Shown piece by piece: positions 1 through 6,173 of a stretch of 12,152 bases of DNA. The DNA comes from Planctomycetota bacterium (lineage in GTDB: Bacteria; Planctomycetota; Phycisphaerae; Sedimentisphaerales; Anaerobacaceae). How positions within the stretch are numbered: position 1 is the stretch's first letter; each line of letters opens with the position of its first letter. The stretch spans positions 1 through 12,152 of the forward strand of contig JADFHU010000081.1 of the NCBI GenBank assembly GCA_022567055.1, given 5' to 3'. The notes below the pieces were generated by a model. It did no database searches. It was not told the origin of the DNA and saw only the letters and a list, made by a program, of their open reading frames with translations. A program made the translations under genes and the position numbers.

Positions 1-144
1 CATCTTCACGTCATCTTCAGCCGCTTCTCAATCGCGAAATCCTCCCCAGTAGGCCAACTACAACTCTGGTTTCGCTCAATCGGGCGCGACTGAATCTGAC
101 GCAAATCTGAGCGATAAATGACTCATTGGATGATGGGCGGTCCC

Positions 145-627
145 TTAGGGACTCCGAGTCACACCCACCATGGCCAGGATGTTGTTGGTGTTGTCGCGAA
201 AGGCTCGGTGCTGCAAAAGCTTGTCATAGAGGTAGTGCGCGAAACCCAACACAAAGAAGACACAGTAAAGGCCGGCACTCATCTTGCCCGTGTCCACCGC
301 TCCGTAGAGGATGAAGAGGGTCATCATGCAGAGAATGTTCATGGTGAGCTGGGGAAACATCTCCCGCTTGATCGTGAGGGCATTCTTGTAAAAGCCGGGT
401 TCGAGCTGCTTCTCTTGCGAGTACTCTTTGATGCTCATGCCGGTGCCGACGAAGAAGAAGATAATCAAGGTCTCGGTGAAGCAGTAAACGATTGCGGTCA
501 ACAACATGAAAACGAAGGGGCTGGCGTTGAGCACGTGGAACTGAAAGAAGATCTGGAAGAAAAACACCATCAGCATGACGAAAGTCGTCAGACTGAGCAC
601 ATAGCAGGAAATCATGAAAAACCACAT
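145..627 (-). CDS. four-helix membrane protein of the ferredoxin operon, function unknown
   Basis: 160 residues. I do not recognise the family. Four hydrophobic stretches are visible at about residues 4-26, 36-61, 94-110 and 116-135, with a polar, charged segment (about 62-92, containing KEYSQEKQLEP) between the second and third, and a polar tail after 136. Histidines lie at the end of helix 1 (H31), in helix 4 (H131) and just after it (H140); they could bind a cofactor such as haem, but this is speculation. The frame extends upstream to 768, but the start at 627 is chosen because AGGTGA lies about five bases ahead of it and the extension would overlap the ferredoxin gene as low-complexity Arg/Pro sequence. 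It is the last gene of a minus-strand run, 35 bp after a 2x[4Fe-4S] ferredoxin. The context suggests a membrane partner that exchanges electrons with the ferredoxins; that role is inference. Confidence 0.75.
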   Translation of the reverse strand: MWFFMISCYVLSLTTFVMLMVFFFQIFFQFHVLNASPFVFMLLTAIVYCFTETLIIFFFVGTGMSIKEYSQEKQLEPGFYKNALTIKREMFPQLTMNILCMMTLFILYGAVDTGKMSAGLYCVFFVLGFAHYLYDKLLQHRAFRDNTNNILAMVGVTRSP

Positions 628-662
628 TAGGTCACCTGTTGGCGGAGGCCGGTCCTCTAGCA

Positions 663-1028
663 TCACTCGGCGGTGACGACGCCATAGGGGGGATCCATGG
701 TATCTGTCAACTGGATCCCGTAGTCCGCTTCGAATTCGGGGACCTTGAGCATGTCGATGGCAAACCAAGCCAGTTGCTCACAGACGTGGGCGCAGATAGA
801 GCAACCGATGCATTCATTGAAGCGAATTTGAACGGGCGGAATGGGAGTGTCGTACTTTTCCCTGGGAACCAGCTCAATGCAATCGACCGGGCAAAATGGG
901 ACACAGGCCTGACAACCGGTACAGTTGTCCTCATCAACCAGGGCCACGATCTTCGGCTTTTTCTTCTTGGACGAGATCTTGGCAGGCAGGTTGGGTATTT
1001 TCTTATAGTGATCGTAGGCGGCTGGCAA
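663..1028 (-). CDS. 2x[4Fe-4S] ferredoxin-like protein
   Basis: 121 residues; a small soluble electron carrier. Two CxxCxxCxxxC motifs are present: C36-C39-C42-C46 followed by P, and C73-C76-C79-C83 followed by E instead of the usual P. An extra Cys (C50) follows the first motif. By family rules one cluster is held by C36, C39, C42 and C83, the other by C73, C76, C79 and C46. The N-terminal 30 residues are Lys-rich (KKKKPK at 21-26) and the C-terminal 35 residues have no cysteine; both extend beyond a minimal bacterial ferredoxin of about 55-60 residues. The start codon is TTG (1026-1028), supported by AAGGAG eight bases upstream. It lies 39 bp after fdxA and 35 bp before the membrane-protein gene, so the three are probably one transcript. 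The partner enzyme is unknown. Confidence 0.85.
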   Translation of the reverse strand: MPAAYDHYKKIPNLPAKISSKKKKPKIVALVDEDNCTGCQACVPFCPVDCIELVPREKYDTPIPPVQIRFNECIGCSICAHVCEQLAWFAIDMLKVPEFEADYGIQLTDTMDPPYGVVTAE

Positions 1029-1067
1029 CGAATAGTCTCCTTAGTCCAGGCTGTCCCCAATGTCGGC

Positions 1068-1346
1068 TTAGGAGTCGGCCAGGGGTTCTTTCTTCTCGGT
1101 GATCACGGGAAGGTCGGGTGCTTTGTCGGCGTTAATCTGGATCCATTTCTCCTGTCCGTCCGGGCAATCCTCTTCGGCGTAGATGGCCTCCACAGGGCAC
1201 TCTGAGACGCAAGCAGCGCAATCGATACATTCGTCAGGATCGATCACCAACATCTCTTCATCCTCGTGAAAGCAGTCCACCGGACAGACCTCCACACAGT
1301 CGGTATACTTACACTTAACACATGCTTCGACGACGATATGAGTCAT
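1068..1346 (-). CDS. fdxA: 7Fe-type ferredoxin (FdxA family)
   Basis: 92 residues, closely resembling Azotobacter ferredoxin I from recalled sequence: the segment CVKCKYTDCVEVCPVDCF is almost identical. Cysteines at 9, 12, 17, 21, 25 and at 40, 43, 46, 50 match the family layout. C9, C17 and C50 would hold a [3Fe-4S] cluster, and C21, C40, C43 and C46 a [4Fe-4S] cluster; C25 matches the conserved free cysteine next to the 4Fe cluster. An extra C61 is present. The protein stops soon after the conserved ITEKKEPL, so it lacks the roughly 15-residue tail of the 106-residue Azotobacter protein. The ATG has AAGGAG about nine bases upstream. It is the first gene of the three-gene minus-strand operon and has a TTGACA-type promoter about 40 bp upstream. 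Low-potential electron transfer is expected; the donor and acceptor cannot be told from sequence. Confidence 0.92.
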   Translation of the reverse strand: MTHIVVEACVKCKYTDCVEVCPVDCFHEDEEMLVIDPDECIDCAACVSECPVEAIYAEEDCPDGQEKWIQINADKAPDLPVITEKKEPLADS

Positions 1347-1384
1347 TTTTCATGTCTCCTTTATTCTTGAAACCGTGTCAGTCA

Positions 1385-1413
1385 GGGATAGCAGATTTGT
1401 GTTTCCGTGTCAA
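1385..1413 (-). promoter_or_regulatory. predicted sigma70-type promoter of the fdxA operon
   Basis: On the minus strand, TTGACA (1413-1408) is followed after 17 bases by TATCCC (1390-1385). The -35 box is a perfect consensus match; the -10 box matches only in its first three bases. Transcription would start near 1378, giving a leader of about 32 bases that contains the AAGGAG site of fdxA. Confidence 0.5.
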
Positions 1414-1457
1414 ACAAAAATGGGGAAATCACTTAGGCTCTTTTGGGTCCGGTCTTA

Positions 1458-1612
1458 GACACTCTAACAAAACCCTGCTGGCTTCGGCCGGCTGCAGCGG
1501 CCCTCTGCGGCGTTGGCCTACATCGACGATGCTCACATCGCCTGCTTCGGCCGCCTTGCAGAAGGCCGCTTCGCACGACCTCGGGCCGACACGACGGTTT
1601 TGTTAGAGTGTC
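1458..1612. mobile_element. MITE-like 155-bp hairpin element, copy 1
   Basis: The ends are perfect 17-bp inverted repeats, GACACTCTAACAAAACC at 1458-1474 and its complement at 1596-1612. Each end is flanked by TTA (1455-1457 and 1613-1615), as expected for a 3-bp target duplication. The interior is also symmetric: 1496-1508 pairs with 1558-1570 at 12 of 13 positions, and a small stem CGATG/CATCG (1527-1531, 1536-1540) lies almost at the exact centre. No convincing gene lies inside, so it would need a transposase from elsewhere. It sits between the divergent ferredoxin promoters. A second element with the same design is at 4525-4680. A 3-bp T-N-A duplication with GA-starting ends fits the IS1031 group of the IS5 family, but that parent is inference. 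Confidence 0.75.
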
Positions 1613-1720
1613 TTAAAGAGGCTATCGGCAGAACACTGCCCCCGATCCCCTACCCGGACCCTCTGAAATGAGGAAACGGGGCATAGATAGCGGCTCCGAT
1701 GAAGTCCGATTTCAAAATGA

Positions 1721-1749
1721 TTGACATCTTCGCGGAAAAATGCAAAATT
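1721..1749 (+). promoter_or_regulatory. candidate promoter of the [2Fe-2S] ferredoxin gene
   Basis: A perfect TTGACA at 1721-1726 is followed after 17 bases by AAAATT at 1744-1749, a weak -10 match. The leader to the ATG at 1827 would be about 70 bases. Overlapping and following the -10 box are two copies of TCGGACCT (1749-1756 and 1762-1769, 13 bp apart), which could be an operator; no regulator gene lies nearby to support this. Confidence 0.35.
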
Positions 1750-1826
1750 CGGACCTAGAGCTCGGACCTTAAGCCGACACTGATAGAACCTAGTTCGAGC
1801 ACGATCCTAGCCAAGGAGTTTGAGTC

Positions 1827-2087
1827 ATGGGCAGATTGATAAACGAGGACAAACAGGTGGACATGCCTGATGGAGAGGCCCTAGTAGACTACGCGGAAGC
1901 AATAGGCGTTGAGTTTGGATGTTACAGTGGAGCCTGTGGGACTTGTCGCATTGAGATACTGAAGGGCATGGAGAACCTCTCCGATCTCAGTGAGGAAGAG
2001 ACTGATTTTGGCTTGGAAGGTGCAGAACGCCTAACCTGCCAATGTTCACTCAATCAGGGAGAGGTGAGCCTGCGGCCGGTTCACTGA
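1827..2087 (+). CDS. plant-type [2Fe-2S] ferredoxin
   Basis: 86 residues. The [2Fe-2S] signature Cx4Cx2C is present as C32-C37-C40 (GCYSGACGTC), with the fourth ligand at C71 in LTCQC (a fifth cysteine, C73, follows). This is the layout of plant- and halobacterial-type ferredoxins, a soluble one-electron carrier in the beta-grasp fold, and the length is that of the free-standing domain. The ATG is preceded by AAGGAG at 1813-1818, eight bases upstream. It is transcribed away from fdxA across 480 bp and is followed convergently by the zinc-ribbon gene after 52 bp. Its placement beside two cubane-type ferredoxins suggests that the locus pools redox carriers of differing potential, but no reductase or oxygenase partner is in view. 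Confidence 0.9.
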   Translation: MGRLINEDKQVDMPDGEALVDYAEAIGVEFGCYSGACGTCRIEILKGMENLSDLSEEETDFGLEGAERLTCQCSLNQGEVSLRPVH

Positions 2088-2139
2088 CAGAGGACTGACT
2101 TTCCCTACTCCGTGTCCCAGAATACGTTTCACGGCCTGC

Positions 2140-2547
2140 TCAGAATCCGCCCAGCATCTGGAGTTGCTCCGAAACGCGCTGGTAGGTAGAAACCATGACC
2201 TTCGCACAGTAGAGGGTCACCGCCAACACGACGATGCTGACAACGATCTTTGTGGTGAGTTTGTATCGGGGATTGATCCACAGCAGAGGCAAGGCAAAGG
2301 GGCCCACCATCAAGAGCGACGTGACGAGACTGCCGTTGCTATGATACCATTTCTTGGTGGGCGGAGCGCTGAGGGAACGCTTCGATCCATTCAGGAATTC
2401 ATGACAGTGGCGACACTTGATGGCTTCAGTTTGAATCAGCTCCGCGCAGAATGGGCACTTTTTTAGCTGGCTCTGTCCGCCTGGCAGGTCGTCCAGATCA
2501 AGCACAGCCACATTGGCTCCATGCGGTTTGATCGTCTCGGTTCCCAT
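2140..2547 (-). CDS. zinc-ribbon protein with two membrane helices
   Basis: 135 residues. A short zinc ribbon is seen as C31-x2-C34 (CPFC) and C45-x2-C48 (CRHC), in the form CPFCAELIQTEAIKCRHC that is common to many small bacterial membrane proteins. It is followed by a polar linker and two hydrophobic segments at about 73-90 and 98-116, then a short polar tail. The ribbon probably faces the cytoplasm and is structural; no enzymatic function can be assigned. The ATG at 2547 has AGGAAA about five bases upstream. The gene converges with the [2Fe-2S] ferredoxin and diverges from the pseudopilin-like gene, with 152 bp between their starts. I see no good terminator downstream; an imperfect CCGTG/CACGG stem at 2110-2134 is weak. 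Confidence 0.75.
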   Translation of the reverse strand: MGTETIKPHGANVAVLDLDDLPGGQSQLKKCPFCAELIQTEAIKCRHCHEFLNGSKRSLSAPPTKKWYHSNGSLVTSLLMVGPFALPLLWINPRYKLTTKIVVSIVVLAVTLYCAKVMVSTYQRVSEQLQMLGGF

Positions 2548-2699
2548 ATTGTTTCCTATCGGCTGATTGTTTGTATCACCTTAGGGCCACGCCAGGGAAA
2601 TGCATTGACGGTTGTATCGTCTGCATCGATAGCGTAGTCTCTATCACCAGGCTCTGTCAAACAGCGCCCCGAAAATTCTTGGGTACGAGGGTCGCAACC

Positions 2700-3497
2700 A
2701 TGCCAGACATAAAGCTTCATACGCCAGTCGTCAGAGGCGAGAACTTCGGACCACGACTTCCTCAGCGCCACTGGGGGGCTTTCACGCTGATCGAGCTGCT
2801 GGTCGTGATCGCCGTCATCGCGCTGCTGATGGGTCTGCTCATGCCGGTTCTGGCCAGGGCCAAGGAGCAGGCCCGACGGGCGGCCTGCCTGGGAAATATC
2901 AGACAGTTCCTCATCGCCATCCAAGTCTACGCCGGCGACTACGACGAACACCTGCCGAGCGGCCTATCCGATTTTACCAACCCCGAGGACGAGCACACCC
3001 CGATCCTATCCAAGGCCATACGCGATGCCCTGGTGAGCATCGCTGGCGACGAGCGTAGCCTTTCCTGTCCCTGGTTGCGTGAACCCTTCGATGAAGCGGG
3101 CGGCTGGTATTATAACAACTATGGATATGTTCTGGGTTACAACTACCTGGGAGGCCACCAGGGCACACCGTGGCCCTTGCTGGGGCCGGCGGAGGCCGTC
3201 TGGGTCTCTCCCCAAAAGTCCATCGATAGAGCCTCTACACCTGTTGTGACGGAATTGAACGCCTGGTCCAGCGACGAAAAAATGACCTTTGCCCCCCACG
3301 GAGCCAGAGGCGCCATCCTAGAAGCCGGGCATGCGGGAAACGAGAGCTATGAGGGAATACCATCGGAGCAAATCGGGGCCGTGGGCGGTCATCTGGGCTT
3401 CCTGGACGGATCGGCCCGTTGGAAGCACATTGCCGAGATGAAGGTGTACCGCGGGTCCCGGCTTTGGGAAGAGACCGGATGCTTCACCGTCTGGTAA
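2700..3497 (+). CDS. pseudopilin-like protein with N-terminal methylation motif
   Basis: 265 residues. Residues 26-51 form the type IV pilin/type II secretion signal: GAFTLIELLVVIAVIALL, with Glu at position +5 after the probable cleavage site before Phe28, then one long hydrophobic helix running into a charged segment (ARAKEQARRAACLGNIRQ). The rest is a soluble, aromatic-rich domain ending with GGHLGFLDGSARWK (229-242), like the DG motif of the DUF1559/H-X9-DG proteins abundant in Planctomycetota and Verrucomicrobiota. Such proteins are exported and held in the membrane by the helix; most have no known function. The residue before Phe is Ala, not the usual Gly. The ATG at 2700 was chosen over the TTG at 2571 because GAGGG lies about seven bases upstream and the extra 43 residues are not signal-like. 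No secretion genes are nearby, so it is an orphan. Confidence 0.85.
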   Translation: MPDIKLHTPVVRGENFGPRLPQRHWGAFTLIELLVVIAVIALLMGLLMPVLARAKEQARRAACLGNIRQFLIAIQVYAGDYDEHLPSGLSDFTNPEDEHTPILSKAIRDALVSIAGDERSLSCPWLREPFDEAGGWYYNNYGYVLGYNYLGGHQGTPWPLLGPAEAVWVSPQKSIDRASTPVVTELNAWSSDEKMTFAPHGARGAILEAGHAGNESYEGIPSEQIGAVGGHLGFLDGSARWKHIAEMKVYRGSRLWEETGCFTVW

Positions 3498-3742
3498 GCG
3501 ACTAGGCCGTGTCGGGGTTGCTTCGAGTCGATCTCCACCTCCTGTGTCACGACCTCGAGAATCCTCTTTTCTCGTCGCTTCAGCAGACCGGTCAGCATCT
3601 TGACGGTCGTGGACTTGCCCGCGCCGTTGGGACCGAGAAACCCGTAAAAGGAACCGGCCTCCACGCGGAGACCGAGTCGATCGACCGCGCACAACTCATC
3701 GAAATATCTTGTGAGTGCCTCTGTTTCAATCGCCAGGGTCAT
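3389..3742 (-). pseudogene. truncated ABC transporter ATP-binding protein
   Basis: The first 56 residues (3742 down to about 3575) are a clear ABC-2-type (DrrA-like) ATPase N-terminus: A-loop region with TRYF, then FLGPNGAGKSTT with Walker A at residues 37-45 (Lys43), then MLTGLL. After LLKR the similarity stops. The remaining 61 residues do not resemble an ABC protein and run 109 bp into the oppositely oriented pseudopilin-like gene. The Q-loop, LSGGQ signature, Walker B and switch His are all missing, against about 220-300 residues in a whole subunit, so it cannot be a working ATPase. The ATG has GAGGGAG a few bases upstream, overlapping the stop of the preceding SDR-like gene (10 bp between the reading frames), so the two once formed an operon. 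The permease is also absent. A deletion or insertion breakpoint near 3498-3575 is inferred. Confidence 0.8.
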
Positions 3743-3752
3743 TGTCACTCCC

Positions 3753-4382
3753 TCAGACCGTGCGGAGTGCCTCGCCGATGGACGTGTCCCCATCCAGTAG
3801 TCCAAAACTCCTGCCAATCGTATTGTCTAAGTCGAGGGAGAAGACCAAGGCGGCCGCTACATGGTCCCGCGCTGTCTTGCCGCTTCCATGAAGTTGATCG
3901 CTGATTGTCACTCGATCGTTGCCCGGGTCATCCGTGAGGCGACCGGGACAGACGATGGTGTAGTCGAGGTCACTCTCCCGCAGATAGTGGTCGGCATGGG
4001 CCTTGGCCCGGTGGTAGTGGGCGATCTTGGACTGACTCTCAATGTCCGCGTTGAGGGAACTGAGCATCACGAAGCGCTTCACGCCCTGCACCTGGGCCGA
4101 GACCATGGCTCGAATGGCCCCCAGGTGATCGACCAGAACCGTCTTGTCTTTGCCCGTGTGGCCACCCGATCCGGCGGCAAAGATCACGGCGTCACATCCT
4201 TGAAGGCAGTGATCGATCGGGTACTCCAGGTCGCCTAGGACCGTCGGAACACCCAGGCGGTCAAATGTCTCTCGCTGACGCGGATCGCGAATCATCGCCA
4301 CCGGCGCGTGCGGTCCGGCGGCCAGCCGTCGAACCGCGCGGGTGGCCGTGTTCCCATTGGCGCCGATCACCAGTACTTTCAT
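3753..4382 (-). CDS. NAD(P)-binding SDR-like oxidoreductase (atypical SDR)
   Basis: 209 residues, normal for the small atypical SDRs (NAD(P)H-binding, SDR_a5/YwnB-like). The N-terminus MKVLVIGANGNTA carries the Rossmann glycine-rich turn (GANGNTA at 7-13, with Ala where the third Gly is usual). FAAGSGG at 68-74 ends the fourth strand. Y123 and K127 form a YxxxK pair followed by the family-typical segment DYTIVCPGRLTDDPG (140-154). Such proteins reduce or sense small metabolites or quinones; the substrate cannot be read from sequence. The start at 4382 has GGAGA about eight bases upstream. The reading frame continues to 4580, but the extra residues only translate a palindromic repeat and so are not real. 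It precedes the truncated ABC ATPase by 10 bp. Confidence 0.85.
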   Translation of the reverse strand: MKVLVIGANGNTATRAVRRLAAGPHAPVAMIRDPRQRETFDRLGVPTVLGDLEYPIDHCLQGCDAVIFAAGSGGHTGKDKTVLVDHLGAIRAMVSAQVQGVKRFVMLSSLNADIESQSKIAHYHRAKAHADHYLRESDLDYTIVCPGRLTDDPGNDRVTISDQLHGSGKTARDHVAAALVFSLDLDNTIGRSFGLLDGDTSIGEALRTV

Positions 4383-4402
4383 GGTCACGTCTCCGTATCT
4401 AC

Positions 4403-4476
4403 GCCTCGTTGTCGTTGTCGTAATCGGCTTTTTAGATTCGACCTCGATTACGATTACGACAACGATCACGAGCGAG
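4403..4476. repeat. dispersed palindromic repeat, copy A
   Basis: A perfect 15-bp inverted repeat, TCGTTGTCGTAATCG at 4412-4426 and its complement at 4451-4465, encloses 24 bases; flanking TCGT-type units extend it imperfectly on both sides to about 4403-4476. A related sequence at 9336-9405 shares TCGTAATCGG and TCGATTnCGA at matching places. It starts about 20 bp upstream of the SDR-like start. If transcribed it would form a stable hairpin. Translated, it gives low-complexity DYDYDND-type peptides, which can mislead gene prediction. Confidence 0.7.
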
Positions 4477-4524
4477 ATCAATCCGGACCCTACTTTTTTG
4501 TGGCGTTCGTGGTGGAACGTCTTA

Positions 4525-4680
4525 GAGTGCCTATCAAAATGAATCGTTGCACCGAAAACCAGCGTTTCTGTGTCTGGCAAGGAAGGCGAAGCAGGCCGTC
4601 CGAGGACGGTCGATGGAGCCTGAGGCCGTCCAGACGCAGAATAAGCCGTTTGAATGCAGAGTCATTTTGCGTAGGTGCTC
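4525..4680. mobile_element. MITE-like 156-bp hairpin element, copy 2
   Basis: The left end GAGTGCCTATCAAAATGA (4525-4542) and the complement of the right end, GAGCACCTACGCAAAATGA (4680-4662), form imperfect inverted repeats. TTA flanks both sides (4522-4524 and 4681-4683). An inner pair, 4566-4577 with 4630-4641, matches at 11 of 12 bases, and CCGTCC-GA-GGACGG (4596-4609) lies exactly at the centre. Size, TTA flanks, central hairpin and the end pattern GAnnnnCTAnCAAAA are shared with the element at 1458-1612, though the interiors differ. It ends 38 bp before the GTG start of the repair gene, so it could carry or alter that gene's promoter. No gene lies inside. Confidence 0.7.
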
Positions 4681-4718
4681 TTACTATAGCCCGGAGTGTA
4701 TCGAAAGGACAGAGCTTA

Positions 4719-6173
4719 GTGACGACCATCGACATCGACCAAGCCATCGCCTTGCTCAGGGAAAAGGTGAAAGACTTTCAAGTCCCCATCGTGGATCTGG
4801 TTCAGGCACAGACCGAGGAACCCTGGAAGGTGCTGGTGGCCACGATCCTCTCCGCTCGCACCAACGATTTGACCACGGCCGTGGCCGTCAAGAAGCTCTT
4901 CAAACGGGTCAAAGACGTCCAACAGTTGGCAGACCTCTCGCTGGTACAGCTCGAAAAGCTGATCTTCCCCGTGGGCTTCTATCGCAACAAGGCGAAGTTT
5001 CTCAAGCAACTGCCCGGCGTTCTAGATGACAAATTTAGGGGCAAGATCCCCGATGACATCGACTCCCTGGTCAAGCTACCCGGCGTCGGGCGCAAGACGG
5101 CCAATCTGGTCGTAGCCGTGGCCTTCGGCAAGCCCGCCATCTGCGTGGACACCCACGTCCATCGCATCATGAACATCTGGAACTACGTCAACACCGAGAC
5201 ACCGCTCGAAACGGAGATGGCCCTGCGGAAGAAACTGCCCGAACGCCACTGGATCACCATCAATTCGATCCTGGTGGCCTATGGCCAGAGTGTCTGTCGT
5301 CCCATCGCTCCCCACTGTGACCACTGTATCATCCAGTCCCTCTGCCCACAGCGTGGCGTGACACCACGCAAGACACCGACTCGCCGCAAGGGCAGTCTTC
5401 ACCTGATGACCTGGAACGTCAATGGCATCCGCGCCGTCGCCAAAAAAGGATTCGTGGAAACGCTACAGGAATTGGCCCCAGACATCATCGGCGTTCAGGA
5501 AACGAAGGCCCAGCCCGACCAACTCGACGACGATCTCAAAAGTATTCCCGGCTATCAGTCCTATTGGTTTAGCGCGGAGCGGAAGGGCTACTCCGGCGTT
5601 GCCGTTTATTCCAAACTCACGCCAATTGTCGTCACTAACGGTTTGGGAGTGGAGGCGTTTGACGTGGAAGGCCGGACCCTCACGCTGGAGTTCGAGACCT
5701 TCTATTTCGTGAATTGCTACTACCCCAACGCCCAACATGAATTGAAACGCATCGAGTACAAGATCGCATTCAACGACGCGATTCGCCGCTACTGCAACCG
5801 GCTCAAGAAGATCAAGACCGTCGTCCTCTGCGGCGACTACAACGTTGCCCACAAGGCCATCGACTTGGAGCGTCCCCAGGCAAACGAAAACAATCCCGGC
5901 TACTCTCAGCCCGAGCGGGACGCCATGGACACATTCATCGCCGCCGGATACCTGGACACCTTCCGCCTCTTCAATCAGGACTCGGGGCACTATACCTGGT
6001 GGAGCTATCGCAGCCAGGCGCGAGAGAAGGACATCGGCTGGCGTATCGATTACTTCTGTGTCGACAAGAAGAGCAAGGCGAGGGTACTCGATGCCGGTAT
6101 CTGCAAAGAGGTCATGGGGTCGGACCACTGCCCGGCGACGATGGTGCTGTCGAACTCTTGTGACAAAGCCTAG
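4719..6173 (+). CDS. nth/xth: fused endonuclease III / exonuclease III-type AP endonuclease
   Basis: 484 residues in one uninterrupted frame. Residues 1-212 are endonuclease III, a DNA glycosylase/AP lyase for oxidised pyrimidines: helix-hairpin-helix LPGVGRKTAN (120-129) with catalytic Lys126, catalytic Asp144 in VDTHVHR, and the [4Fe-4S] ligands C193-x6-C200-x2-C203-x5-C209. Residues 230-484 are an ExoA/Xth-type AP endonuclease: TWNVNG (231-236), QETK with metal ligand Glu261, YYPNAQ (334-339), GDYNVAH with Asp373/Asn375, RIDYF with Asp444, and GSDHCP with Asp469/His470. A linker of about 17 basic residues joins them. Both domains are of normal length with the key residues intact, so both should be active. 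The start is taken as GTG 4719 with AAAGGACAG upstream; the frame continues to 4308 but only through the palindrome and MITE. A separate start at Met230 is possible. The stop overlaps that of the convergent next gene at CTAG. Confidence 0.9.
   Translation: MTTIDIDQAIALLREKVKDFQVPIVDLVQAQTEEPWKVLVATILSARTNDLTTAVAVKKLFKRVKDVQQLADLSLVQLEKLIFPVGFYRNKAKFLKQLPGVLDDKFRGKIPDDIDSLVKLPGVGRKTANLVVAVAFGKPAICVDTHVHRIMNIWNYVNTETPLETEMALRKKLPERHWITINSILVAYGQSVCRPIAPHCDHCIIQSLCPQRGVTPRKTPTRRKGSLHLMTWNVNGIRAVAKKGFVETLQELAPDIIGVQETKAQPDQLDDDLKSIPGYQSYWFSAERKGYSGVAVYSKLTPIVVTNGLGVEAFDVEGRTLTLEFETFYFVNCYYPNAQHELKRIEYKIAFNDAIRRYCNRLKKIKTVVLCGDYNVAHKAIDLERPQANENNPGYSQPERDAMDTFIAAGYLDTFRLFNQDSGHYTWWSYRSQAREKDIGWRIDYFCVDKKSKARVLDAGICKEVMGSDHCPATMVLSNSCDKA

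Noticed and set aside
73..115. Possible hairpin CGCTCA...TGAGCG downstream of the leftward operon
   Set aside because: Only six base pairs with a loop of nearly 30 bases and no T-run; not enough for a terminator call.
118..630. 170-residue plus-strand frame, His- and Glu-rich
   Set aside because: It is the antisense of the four-helix membrane protein, whose helices, ribosome site and operon position support the minus strand.
639..1205. 188-residue plus-strand frame
   Set aside because: It is the mirror of the two cubane-type ferredoxin genes, whose cysteine motifs are unmistakable on the other strand.
2605..2633. TTGACG-N17-GATAGC as a promoter for the pseudopilin-like gene
   Set aside because: The -10 match is poor (about half the bases) and nothing else supports it.
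4308..4718. N-terminal extension of the repair fusion by 137 residues
   Set aside because: It translates the antisense of the SDR gene's 5' end, then the palindromic repeat and the MITE-like element; the peptide is low-complexity and unlike any Nth N-terminus. GTG at 4719 with AAAGGACAG upstream fits the family.
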